From: Shimia_B sp038525525
Lineage (GTDB): Bacteria > Pseudomonadota > Alphaproteobacteria > Rhodobacterales > Rhodobacteraceae
Length of the DNA stretch: 64,000 nucleotides
Direction of reading: 5' to 3'
NCBI GenBank assembly: GCA_038525525.1
Contig: JBCBHO010000001.1
Location: forward strand, 248,001 to 312,000
The notes beneath the pieces were generated by a model that was not told the DNA's origin, made no database searches, and saw nothing but the letters and a program-made list of their open reading frames with translations. Of this stretch, positions 52,310 to 59,971 are shown in pieces. Numbering within the stretch: position 1 is the first letter of the stretch; every line of letters begins with the position of its first letter. A program made the translations under genes and the position numbers.

Positions 52310-53314
52310 ATGGGACAGATCCAACTCAATCAGGTCACCAAAAGCTTCGGGGATGTGGAAGTCATCCCGCCTCTTGATCTCACCATCGAGGACGGCGAAT
52401 TCACCGTGTTCGTGGGCCCGTCCGGATGCGGCAAGTCCACGCTTCTCAGGCTCATCGCGGGCCTCGAGGACATCACCACCGGCGCCATCGAGATCGACGG
52501 CAAAGACGCCACATCCGTCGTCCCGGCACGCCGGGGTCTCGCCATGGTCTTCCAGTCCTACGCGCTCTACCCGCATATGAGTGTCCGCAAGAACATCGCC
52601 TTCCCGCTGCGCATGGCCAAGCTCGACGCCTCGGAAATCACCAGGCGGGTCGAGGGCGCCGCCTCCGTCCTTAATCTCACGGACTACCTCGACCGACGCC
52701 CGGGCCAGCTCTCGGGCGGCCAGAGGCAGCGCGTGGCGATCGGGCGCGCCATCGTGCGAGAGCCCGCGGCCTTCCTCTTCGACGAGCCCCTCTCCAATCT
52801 CGACGCGGCACTGCGCGTGGGCATGCGGCTCGAGATCAGCGAGCTTCACGAGCGCCTCAAGACCACGATGATCTACGTGACCCACGACCAGGTGGAGGCC
52901 ATGACGATGGCCGACAAGATCGTCGTGCTGCAGGCCGGGGTCATCGAACAGGTCGGCAGCCCGCTGGAGCTTTACCGGACGCCCCGCAATCTCTTCGTCG
53001 CCGGGTTCATCGGCTCGCCCAAGATGAACCTCATCACCGGCGAGGTGGCAGAAAAACATGGAGCTCAGACCATCGGCATCCGCCCGGAGCATATCGACGT
53101 AGTGCAAGACGGCGGAGAATGGACGGGCACCGTGGGTGTGGCCGAGCATCTCGGGTCGGACACGTTCTTTCACATCCACAATACAGGCCTCGCCGAGACG
53201 CTCACCGTGCGCGCCATCGGGGATGTGAGCCTTCGCCACGGGGACACGATCCACCTCTCGCCGCGCCACGATGAGATCCACCGCTTTGGTCCAGACGGGC
53301 TCCGGCTCGCTTGA
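52310..53314 (+). CDS. smoK: Polyol ABC transporter ATPase (SmoK-like, MalK/UgpC family)
   Basis: 334 residues. Walker A GPSGCGKST (about 37), signature LSGGQRQRVAIGRAIV, Walker B AFLFDEPLSNLDAALR, switch His YVTHDQVEAMT, then a regulatory OB-fold C-terminal domain (GIRPEHIDVV). One base separates its stop from the smoS ATG. Confidence 0.93.
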   Translation: MGQIQLNQVTKSFGDVEVIPPLDLTIEDGEFTVFVGPSGCGKSTLLRLIAGLEDITTGAIEIDGKDATSVVPARRGLAMVFQSYALYPHMSVRKNIAFPLRMAKLDASEITRRVEGAASVLNLTDYLDRRPGQLSGGQRQRVAIGRAIVREPAAFLFDEPLSNLDAALRVGMRLEISELHERLKTTMIYVTHDQVEAMTMADKIVVLQAGVIEQVGSPLELYRTPRNLFVAGFIGSPKMNLITGEVAEKHGAQTIGIRPEHIDVVQDGGEWTGTVGVAEHLGSDTFFHIHNTGLAETLTVRAIGDVSLRHGDTIHLSPRHDEIHRFGPDGLRLA

Positions 53315-53315
53315 T

Positions 53316-54086
53316 ATGCGGCTCGCCGGAAAGACAGCGCTCATCACGGGAGCCGCCCGCGGCATCGGTCGCAGCTTTGCGGAAGCCTATGTGAAAGAAG
53401 GCGCGCGCGTCGTGATCGGCGATATCGACGTGCCCCGGGCAAAAGCAGCGGCCGCGGAGATCGGCGAGGCCGCCCACGCGGTGGAGATGGATGTCACGGA
53501 TCCCCGGAGCATCGAGGCAGCGATCGGTCAGGGACATGCGAAGTTCGGACCCGTGGACATTCTGGTGAATAATGCAGCGCTCTTCACGGCCGCGCCGATC
53601 GTGGACATCGAGCGCGCCGATTACGCCCGGGTCTTCGACATCAACGTCGCAGGGACGCTTTTCACCCTTCAGGCCGTCGCGCGGCACATGATCAAGCACG
53701 GGACCAAGGGCACGATCATCAACATGGCGAGCCAGGCAGGCCGACGGGGAGAGCCCCTCGTCGCCGTCTATTGCGCCTCCAAGGCCGCCGTGATCTCGCT
53801 CACGCAATCCGCCGGGCTCGACCTCATTCGCCACGGCATCAACGTCAACGCCATTGCGCCCGGCGTCGTGGATGGTGAGCATTGGGACGGGGTCGATGCC
53901 TTCTTTGCCAAATACGAGGGCAAAGCGCCCGGTCAGAAGAAAAAAGAGGTCGGCGCGGCCGTGCCCTTCGGGCGTATGGGTACCGCGCAGGACCTGGCAG
54001 GCATCGCGGTCTTCCTCGCAACACCGGAGGCCGACTATATCGTCGCCCAGACCTTCGGTGTGGATGGCGGTAATTGGATGAGCTGA
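53316..54086 (+). CDS. smoS: Sorbitol (L-iditol 2-) dehydrogenase, SDR family
   Basis: 256 residues from the ATG at 53316, the same length as the R. sphaeroides enzyme. Classical SDR: TGAARGIGRSFA (NAD site), NNAALF, catalytic Ser near ASQAGRRGEPLVAVYCASKAAV with Tyr and Lys in YCASK. Oxidises D-sorbitol to fructose (also galactitol/iditol in relatives). Ends with FGVDGGNWMS as expected. Confidence 0.92.
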   Translation: MRLAGKTALITGAARGIGRSFAEAYVKEGARVVIGDIDVPRAKAAAAEIGEAAHAVEMDVTDPRSIEAAIGQGHAKFGPVDILVNNAALFTAAPIVDIERADYARVFDINVAGTLFTLQAVARHMIKHGTKGTIINMASQAGRRGEPLVAVYCASKAAVISLTQSAGLDLIRHGINVNAIAPGVVDGEHWDGVDAFFAKYEGKAPGQKKKEVGAAVPFGRMGTAQDLAGIAVFLATPEADYIVAQTFGVDGGNWMS

Positions 54087-55573
54087 TGGTAGAGGGCCCG
54101 GTCAGACTCAGCGACGCGAACCTCGGCAATATGCCCGCGCAGGTCCTTGTGCCGCGCTACGATCGATCGCGCCTCACAGCGGGCATCGTGCATATCGGCC
54201 TCGGGAATTTTCACCGGGCGCATCAGGCGTGGTACCTCCACCGCCTCATGCAGGAGGGCAAGGCGCTCGACTGGGCGATCATCGGCGCCGGTGTGAGACC
54301 CGCTGACGCTGCGATGCGAGAGCGCCTCAGGTCGCAGGATTGCCTGACCACGCTCATCGAGCTCGACCCGTCGAGCACGTCGATGGAAGTGACCGGTGCT
54401 ATGATCGACTTCCTTCCGATCGAGGAAGGGCATGGCGCCTTGATCGACATGATGGCACGCCCCGAGATCCGCATCGTCGCGCTCACTGTGACGGAAGGCG
54501 GATACTACCGCGACGCTCACGGCGGCCTCGACAGCGCGCATCCCGACATTATGCACGACGCAGAGCACCCGCGGTCACCGCGCACCGCGTTTGGCGCCAT
54601 GGTGGAGGCCCTCAGACGCAGGCGGGACGCGGGGGAGAGCGCCTTCACCGGACAGTGCTGTGACAATCTTCAGCACAATGGCGACGTGCTGAAACAGACG
54701 GTGGTCGGGCTCGCCCGGATGGGCGATCCGGACCTCGCGGGCTGGATCGAGGCCAACGCATACTTCCCCAATGCCATGGTGGACTGCATCGTGCCTGCCA
54801 CCGGTCCCAGTGAGCTCGTTCTCGCGCGGGACCTCGGGATCGAGGACGCAGCCCCGGTCACGCACGAGAACTTCCGGCAATGGGTCATCGAAGATCGCTT
54901 TTGCGCGGGCCGCCCCCCTTGGGAAGACGTGGGCGCGACGCTCACGAATGATGTGCATCTCTATGAGACCATGAAGATCCGGATGCTCAACGCAGGGCAC
55001 CAGATGCTGGCCAATGTGGGGGAGCTCCTCGACGTGCCCACCATTGCCGCCTGCATGGCCGACGATGATATCGCCGCCTTTCTCCGCAAGACACAGTCCG
55101 AGGAAGTCGCGCCCTATGTGGCCGCCGTACCGGGGATGACACCCCTTAAGTACCTCAAGCTCATCGAGCGCCGCTTCGCAAACGACAAGATCCATGACAC
55201 CACGCGGCGCGTGGCCTTCGATGGCTCCTCGCGGCATCCCGGCTTCGTCCTTCCGATCCTGCGCGACGCCATCTCAGCCGGAGGCTCCGTCGAAGGTCTC
55301 GCGCTCACTGAGGCCCTCTGGGCGCGCATGTGCGCGGGCACCAGCGAAAATGGCCGCGTGATCGAGCCCAATGACCCGCATTGGGATGCACTCAAGCAGG
55401 CCGCCGACCACGCGCGCAGCGCTCCTAGGGCTTGGATCGAGCAACGGCATATTTACGATGAGCTGGCAAAAAACAGCGGCTTCGCCGATCACTTCTGTCG
55501 CTGGCTGGAGCTGATCTGGAGCGATGGCAGTCGGGCCGCCATCACGCGGTATGTGCAGGCGGGCTCGGCCTGA
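54086..55573 (+). CDS. mtlK: Mannitol 2-dehydrogenase (long-chain polyol dehydrogenase)
   Basis: 495 residues from the ATG at 54086, which overlaps the smoS stop (TGATG); a TTG four codons upstream is a less likely start. Motifs: GIVHIGLGNFHRAHQA (NAD), VTEGGYY, TGQCCDNLQHNG, and the catalytic region KIRMLNAGHQMLANVG with the invariant Lys, Asn and His. Converts mannitol to fructose. Last gene of the operon; the kinases xylB and mtlZ that follow in R. sphaeroides are absent here, as a tRNA gene comes next. Confidence 0.93.
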   Translation: MVEGPVRLSDANLGNMPAQVLVPRYDRSRLTAGIVHIGLGNFHRAHQAWYLHRLMQEGKALDWAIIGAGVRPADAAMRERLRSQDCLTTLIELDPSSTSMEVTGAMIDFLPIEEGHGALIDMMARPEIRIVALTVTEGGYYRDAHGGLDSAHPDIMHDAEHPRSPRTAFGAMVEALRRRRDAGESAFTGQCCDNLQHNGDVLKQTVVGLARMGDPDLAGWIEANAYFPNAMVDCIVPATGPSELVLARDLGIEDAAPVTHENFRQWVIEDRFCAGRPPWEDVGATLTNDVHLYETMKIRMLNAGHQMLANVGELLDVPTIAACMADDDIAAFLRKTQSEEVAPYVAAVPGMTPLKYLKLIERRFANDKIHDTTRRVAFDGSSRHPGFVLPILRDAISAGGSVEGLALTEALWARMCAGTSENGRVIEPNDPHWDALKQAADHARSAPRAWIEQRHIYDELAKNSGFADHFCRWLELIWSDGSRAAITRYVQAGSA

Positions 55574-55593
55574 TATCGCCCGAAGAACGGCCG

Positions 55594-55669
55594 TGGTGCC
55601 CCCAGAGAGACTCGAACTCCCGACCCACTGATTACAAATCAGTTGCTCTACCAGCTGAGCTATAGGGGC
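55594..55669 (-). tRNA. tRNA-Thr (anticodon TGT)
   Basis: A complete cloverleaf: acceptor stem GCCCCTA paired with TGGGGGC, D-arm with AGCTCAGCTGGTAGAGC, anticodon stem ACTGA/TCAGT with loop TTTGTAA giving TGT, T-arm with GTTCGAGTC. Discriminator A and an encoded CCA are included in the coordinates (body 55597-55669). Confidence 0.97.
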
Positions 55670-55811
55670 ACGGCAGCGCAGATACGCGGTGCCGAGAGAG
55701 CACGCAAGCCCTTCGCGCGGCTTCGGCTGCGGTTGCGCGCCATACGAAATCCGGAAATAACATCGATGCCGTCACCACGAGCCAAGAAAGCCTCCGTAGG
55801 CCCGAGCAAGC

Positions 55812-56687
55812 ATGGAAATCGTTTACCATATCGGCGCGCACGAGACCGATGAAGACCGGCTCCTGAGGTGTCTCCTCAAAAACCGAGAGAGCCTTGCCGA
55901 GCGCGGGATCGCGGTTCCCAATCCGGGGCGCTACCGGAAACTCGTCCGGGAAACGCTTCAGGCCATGGCCGGCGGCACGCAGCCCGCGGTGAGCCGCGAC
56001 GAGATGCTCGACGCCATCCTCGGAGATGACGAGGCCGACCGCGTGGTCATGAGCAATCCGAACTTCTGCTGCATCTCGGCACGTGTGTTCGAAAACGGGG
56101 AATTCTACAGCCTCGGCCCGTCGCGCGTGGAGGCCTTTGGCCGGCTCTTCGAGCGCGACAAGATCGAGCTGCACATGGGCATCAGGAACCCGGCGACCTT
56201 CGTGCCCGCGGTGCTGAAAAGCCTGCCGGAGAACGTGCGGGACCAGATCCGGGCAGAGATGGATCCGTTGGCACTGCGGTGGTCTGACGTGATCCTGCGC
56301 CTGCGCGAAGCGCTGCCGGCGGCGGAGCTCACGGTCTGGTGCAACGAGGATACGCCTCTGATCTGGTCACAGGTCGTGCAAGAGGTCTCCGGGATCGAAC
56401 ACGGCGTGCCGATCGTCGGCGGCTTCGACCTCTTGAGTGAGATCATGACGCAAGAAGGCTTCCAGCGCTTCTTGAGTTACTTGAAAAGCCATCCCCCCCA
56501 GACAGAGATTCAGAAGCGCCGCATCATCGCGGCCTTTCTCGACAAGTTCGCGCTTGAGGAAGAACTCGAGGAAGAGCTCGACATGCCTGGCTGGACACAC
56601 GAGGTCGTCGACGCCATGACGCAGGCCTACGAGGAAGACGTCTACGCCATCGAACGCATCCACGGGGTGACGCTGATCACCCCCTGA
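55812..56687 (+). CDS. Sulfotransferase-like protein with degenerate PAPS loop, function unknown
   Basis: 291 residues. The N-terminus IVYHIGAHETDEDRLLRCLLKNRESLAERGIAVPNPGRY resembles the start of sulfotransferase-fold proteins, in which HIGxHKTGTTxLQ carries the phosphosulfate-binding loop; here the loop reads HETDED and lacks the Lys/Thr residues that hold phosphosulfate. The middle (HMGIRNPATFVPAVL) fits the second conserved region of that fold. The C-terminus is acidic (EEELEEELDMPGW). I know of no assigned function; a non-enzymatic or altered-specificity role is possible. Confidence 0.6.
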   Translation: MEIVYHIGAHETDEDRLLRCLLKNRESLAERGIAVPNPGRYRKLVRETLQAMAGGTQPAVSRDEMLDAILGDDEADRVVMSNPNFCCISARVFENGEFYSLGPSRVEAFGRLFERDKIELHMGIRNPATFVPAVLKSLPENVRDQIRAEMDPLALRWSDVILRLREALPAAELTVWCNEDTPLIWSQVVQEVSGIEHGVPIVGGFDLLSEIMTQEGFQRFLSYLKSHPPQTEIQKRRIIAAFLDKFALEEELEEELDMPGWTHEVVDAMTQAYEEDVYAIERIHGVTLITP

Positions 56688-56696
56688 TGCGGGGGT
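56679..56696. terminator. Hairpin at the stop codons of two convergent genes
   Basis: ACCCCC-TGATGC-GGGGGT, a 6-bp perfect stem covering the stop of the sulfotransferase-like gene and ending 5 bp before that of gapR. No T-run on either strand. Confidence 0.3.
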
Positions 56697-56700
56697 CGGC

Positions 56701-56979
56701 TCACATACCGAGCGCGGCCTTGTACATGTCGAGGACGGCTTCTTCCTCGGCGATATCGTCCTTGTCGCGCTTCCGCAGTGCCACGATCTTGCGCATGACC
56801 TTCGTGTCGTAGCCCCGTGCCTTGGCCTCCGCCATGACCTCTTTCTGCTGCTCCGCGAGGTCCTTCTTCTCAGCCTCGAGGCGCTCGAAGCGCTCGATGA
56901 ACTGGCGCAGCTCACCGGCAGTAACGCGATAGGATTCCGATGCGCCGTCGCTGGAGGGATCGGTGGAGAGGTCTGACAT
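56701..56979 (-). CDS. gapR: GapR-family nucleoid-associated protein (DUF2312)
   Basis: 92 residues: a long coiled-coil (LRQFIERFERLEAEKKDLAEQQKEVMAEAKARGYDTKVMRKIVALRKRD is the conserved stretch) and a short acidic C-terminus (EEEAVLDMYKAALG). In Caulobacter GapR binds overtwisted AT-rich DNA ahead of forks and helps type II topoisomerases. Conserved in nearly all alphaproteobacteria. Single gene with 128 bp upstream to a divergent small membrane protein. Confidence 0.92.
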   Translation of the reverse strand: MSDLSTDPSSDGASESYRVTAGELRQFIERFERLEAEKKDLAEQQKEVMAEAKARGYDTKVMRKIVALRKRDKDDIAEEEAVLDMYKAALGM

Positions 56980-57107
56980 CGATGGCTCCTGACTGATGCG
57001 TGAGCCGCTCGGATAGTGCGCTGCCGCGCGCGCCGCAAGCGGATTAGAAGGGGTTGGCGCGGAGGCCTCGCTCGGTTATCGGGCGCTGGACTACTCAGGA
57101 GTTCGCC

Positions 57108-57329
57108 ATGATCATCTCGGCCCTTGCTCCCATTGGTGTGGTGATCACGCTTGTCGGTCTCTCGGGCCTTGGATACTGCATCGCGTCCGCTGCCCGCGCG
57201 AAGGCGGCAAAGCTCGACGACGAGGCCATGCGTGCGCGCCTCGCGCAACTGATCCCTTGGAACCTCGGGTCCCTCGCCGTCTCCGCGCTCGGCATCGCGA
57301 TGCTCGTGATCGGGCTCGCGCTACGCTGA
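57108..57329 (+). CDS. Small two-helix membrane protein, unknown
   Basis: 73 residues from the ATG at 57108, with AGGAG eight bases upstream. Two hydrophobic helices (about 3-27 and 52-72) flank a charged cytosolic segment (ARAKAAKLDDEAMRARLAQL). Conserved-looking but without a name I can give. Its stop is 4 bp from the convergent FadJ-like gene. Confidence 0.65.
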   Translation: MIISALAPIGVVITLVGLSGLGYCIASAARAKAAKLDDEAMRARLAQLIPWNLGSLAVSALGIAMLVIGLALR

Positions 57330-57333
57330 ACGC

Positions 57334-59412
57334 TCAGAGGACGGCGGAGAACCTGTTGCCGTTCTTCACGGCCTCCCGCAGCGTTTCCGACGGTGTCCAG
57401 AAGGGATCTCGCCGGGCCAGGTCTTCGAGGCGGCGCAGATGCCTGAGGAGGCCCGACAGCTCCGCCGCCTTCATCGGCCCGCCCCGGTGACGCGGGAATC
57501 CGAAGCCGAAGATCATCACCACGTCGATATCCCCTGCCCGCTCCGCAATGCCTTCGTCCAGAAGCCGCCCGCCCTCGTTCATCATCGCCAGAAGGCAGGC
57601 CTCCTGGATCGCGTAGGGCTTGAGGCTTTGAGCCTCGTACCCTCGGCGCTCTCGCTCGGCGTCGATCAGGGCAAGGAGTGCATCGTCTTCCCTGCCGCGG
57701 CGGGGATCCTTGGCATCGTCGTAAATGTAGAAGCCGCGCCCCGTTTTCTGGCCAAGCCGGCCCTCCTCGCAGAGCAAGTCAGCGATGTCGAAACGGCGGC
57801 CGCCGCGTAGCTCCGCGTAGCTCGCGCGGAACGCCGCAGATATATCGAGCCCCGAGAGGTCAAAGCTCTCGTAGGGGCCCATGCCAAAGCCGTAGGCGCG
57901 CATGGCTTCATCAACTTGGTAGGGCGTCGCGCCCCGCGCGAGACATCCGTCCGCGGCAAGTCGGTACGCCGCGAGGAGCCGATTGGCGAGGAGGCCCTCG
58001 GTGGCGGCCACGCGGATCGGTTTCTTTCCCAGCGCCGTGGCAAAGGCCATGGCCGTCGCTTCGATCTCGGGCGCGGTATCCGCCCCAACGCCCACTTCCA
58101 CGAGCGCCTGCACATGGGCGGGCGCGAAAAAGTGCAGGCCCACGAAACGGTCCGGGCGACCGCTCGCCTTCGCCAACATATCGATGTCCGAGTAGGAGGT
58201 GTTGGAGGCAAGGATGGCGTCCGGGGCCATGACCGCACCGGCATCGCTCAGCAGGCGCGTCTTGAGCGCGGCGTCTTCGTCCACGCATTCGAGGACCAGC
58301 TCGCACCCTGCGATATCCGGGAGGTTCGCAGTGCAGTTCAGGCGCGCCAGGCGCGCATTTCGAGCGGCCACGGTGAGCCTGCCACGGGCGATGGCGCGAT
58401 CATATATGCCCTCAACGCGGGTCCGTGCTGTGACGGCGGCGTCGGCGCTCTTCTCCAGGAGCTGGACCGAGCAGCCTGCGTCAAGACAGGTGACAGCGAT
58501 GCCTGCGCCCATGAGGCCGCCGCCGATGAGCCCCACTTTCTGGATCGCCCGGCCTGCTGGCAGCCCCTCGCGGGGCTTCACGGCGTCTCGCACGGCCAGG
58601 AAGGCATGGCGCAAAGCGGCTGCCTCATTGGTCTCCCGGAGCTCCAAAAAGAGGTCCCGCTCGAGCGCGAGGCCCGCGCGAAATGGGAGCAGGGATGCCG
58701 CTTCCAGGCAATCGACAATGGCCGCGGCGGCGCGGGTGGGATGCGTGCTGACGCGTGTCCGCGCCCGCGCAATCGCGGCCTGATACGCCATGCCATCGGC
58801 GAAAGCCTCCCTGCGGTCCTTCGTGGGTTTAAGAGGGTCTTCTCGGAGGGCATTGGCCAGCGCGATACCGGCAGAAAGCAAGTCCCCCTCGACCAACCCG
58901 TCGACGAAGGGATGCGCCATCGGCTCTTTCAGCGTCACAGGCTTGCCGCTCAGCATCAGTTCGAGGGCAGCGTCGATCCCGACCAAGCGCGGGAAGCGCT
59001 GCGTGCCGCCCGCGCCAGGGAGGAGGCCAAGGTTGATTTCCGGAAAGCCGACACGCGTGCCTGCGAGCGCCAATCGCCCATGCGCGGCCAAGGCCAGTTC
59101 GTAGCCTCCGCCGAGAGCGGTGCCATGAAGACAAGCCACGACGGGCTTTGCACTCGCTTCGAGTGCATCGCACAGCTCCGGCAGGGAGGGCTCGGCGCTC
59201 GGCTTGTCGAATTCGCGGATATCGGCCCCTACCGAAAACGCGCGGCCCTTCCCGATGAGCACGATCGCGTGCACCGATGTGTCGTCGGATGCTCGCTCAA
59301 GAGACCGTAGTAGCGCGTGGCGCACGGCCTGCGAGAGCGCGTTTACCGGCGGATTGTCGATTTCCAGCACCGCCACACCGTCTCGCGCACGGTAGCTAAC
59401 ATACTCTGCCAT
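57334..59412 (-). CDS. Bifunctional enoyl-CoA hydratase / 3-hydroxyacyl-CoA dehydrogenase (FadJ/FadB-like)
   Basis: 692 residues from the ATG at 59412. N-terminal crotonase domain (1-about 200): VLEIDNPPVNALS, GRAFSVGADIREF (oxyanion hole), HGTALGGGYELALAAH, and the two catalytic Glu in GFPEINLGLLPGAGGTQRFPR. C-terminal 3HCDH: VGLIGGGLMGAGIAVTCL (NAD), ILASNTSYSDI, GLHFFAPAHVQALVEV (His of the dyad). Beta-oxidation steps two and three. A partner thiolase gene is not in the window. Spaced from the divergent DUF442 gene by 129 bp. Confidence 0.94.
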   Translation of the reverse strand: MAEYVSYRARDGVAVLEIDNPPVNALSQAVRHALLRSLERASDDTSVHAIVLIGKGRAFSVGADIREFDKPSAEPSLPELCDALEASAKPVVACLHGTALGGGYELALAAHGRLALAGTRVGFPEINLGLLPGAGGTQRFPRLVGIDAALELMLSGKPVTLKEPMAHPFVDGLVEGDLLSAGIALANALREDPLKPTKDRREAFADGMAYQAAIARARTRVSTHPTRAAAAIVDCLEAASLLPFRAGLALERDLFLELRETNEAAALRHAFLAVRDAVKPREGLPAGRAIQKVGLIGGGLMGAGIAVTCLDAGCSVQLLEKSADAAVTARTRVEGIYDRAIARGRLTVAARNARLARLNCTANLPDIAGCELVLECVDEDAALKTRLLSDAGAVMAPDAILASNTSYSDIDMLAKASGRPDRFVGLHFFAPAHVQALVEVGVGADTAPEIEATAMAFATALGKKPIRVAATEGLLANRLLAAYRLAADGCLARGATPYQVDEAMRAYGFGMGPYESFDLSGLDISAAFRASYAELRGGRRFDIADLLCEEGRLGQKTGRGFYIYDDAKDPRRGREDDALLALIDAERERRGYEAQSLKPYAIQEACLLAMMNEGGRLLDEGIAERAGDIDVVMIFGFGFPRHRGGPMKAAELSGLLRHLRRLEDLARRDPFWTPSETLREAVKNGNRFSAVL

Positions 59413-59449
59413 GACGTGCCCCATTCTTCTGGCGGCATCCTTGCCTGCT

Positions 59450-59458
59450 TGTGGATAA
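59450..59458. promoter_or_regulatory. Single perfect DnaA-box 9-mer
   Basis: TGTGGATAA, the complement of the strong DnaA box TTATCCACA, lies in the gap between the FadJ-like and DUF442 genes. One box alone is not an origin. Confidence 0.3.
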
Positions 59459-59541
59459 CTCTGCGGAAAAGCCCGCTGCGCCGCAAGCCTCGCCGCGCCT
59501 ATTCAACTTTACGCGCAGAGGCGCGCGCAGTAGGCAACAGC

Positions 59542-59967
59542 ATGGATATTCGTACCATCACCCCCGACTACGCCGTCACCCCGCAAATCGAGCCGGACGA
59601 CATTCCGGCAATAAAGGAAGCCGGATTCACGACGGTGATCTGCAATCGGCCCGATGGCGAAGTGCCCATGGAATTGCACGGCGAGGTTCTGAAAGCCGCC
59701 GTGGAGGCCGCCGGGCTGACCTTTGTGGACAACCCGCTCGTCCATGCCGAGCTTTCGATGGGCCATGTCGAGAGACAGGCAGCTGCGCAGAAGGAGGCGG
59801 CGGGGCCCGTTCTCGCCTATTGCGCCTCGGGCACCCGGTCCTCCATCCTGTGGTCGCTTTCACAAGCTGGACAAATGACGACGGAGGACATCCTCGCCGC
59901 CACCACAAAAGCCGGCTACGAACTCTCACATCTCCAGCCTCAACTCGAGGCGCTCGCAAAAAAGTAG
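59542..59967 (+). CDS. TIGR01244/DUF442 family phosphatase-like (sulfur transferase) protein
   Basis: 141 residues from the ATG at 59542. Dual-specificity-phosphatase fold with a catalytic loop C94-ASGT-R99 (AYCASGTRS), preceded by NRPDGEVP, and the family N-terminus ITPDYAVTPQIEPDDI. Proteins of this family are found fused to Blh persulfide dioxygenase in sulfide-detoxifying bacteria, but this copy stands alone. The shadow frame upstream covers another gene start and is not used. Confidence 0.88.
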   Translation: MDIRTITPDYAVTPQIEPDDIPAIKEAGFTTVICNRPDGEVPMELHGEVLKAAVEAAGLTFVDNPLVHAELSMGHVERQAAAQKEAAGPVLAYCASGTRSSILWSLSQAGQMTTEDILAATTKAGYELSHLQPQLEALAKK

Positions 59968-59971
59968 CGGC

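Noticed and set aside
54074..54085. TTG start for mtlK
   Set aside because: The ATG at 54086 overlaps the smoS stop and gives a normal N-terminus.
59450..59458. Replication origin from the DnaA box
   Set aside because: Only one 9-mer match, no cluster of boxes, no AT-rich unwinding region and no dnaA, hemE or parAB nearby.
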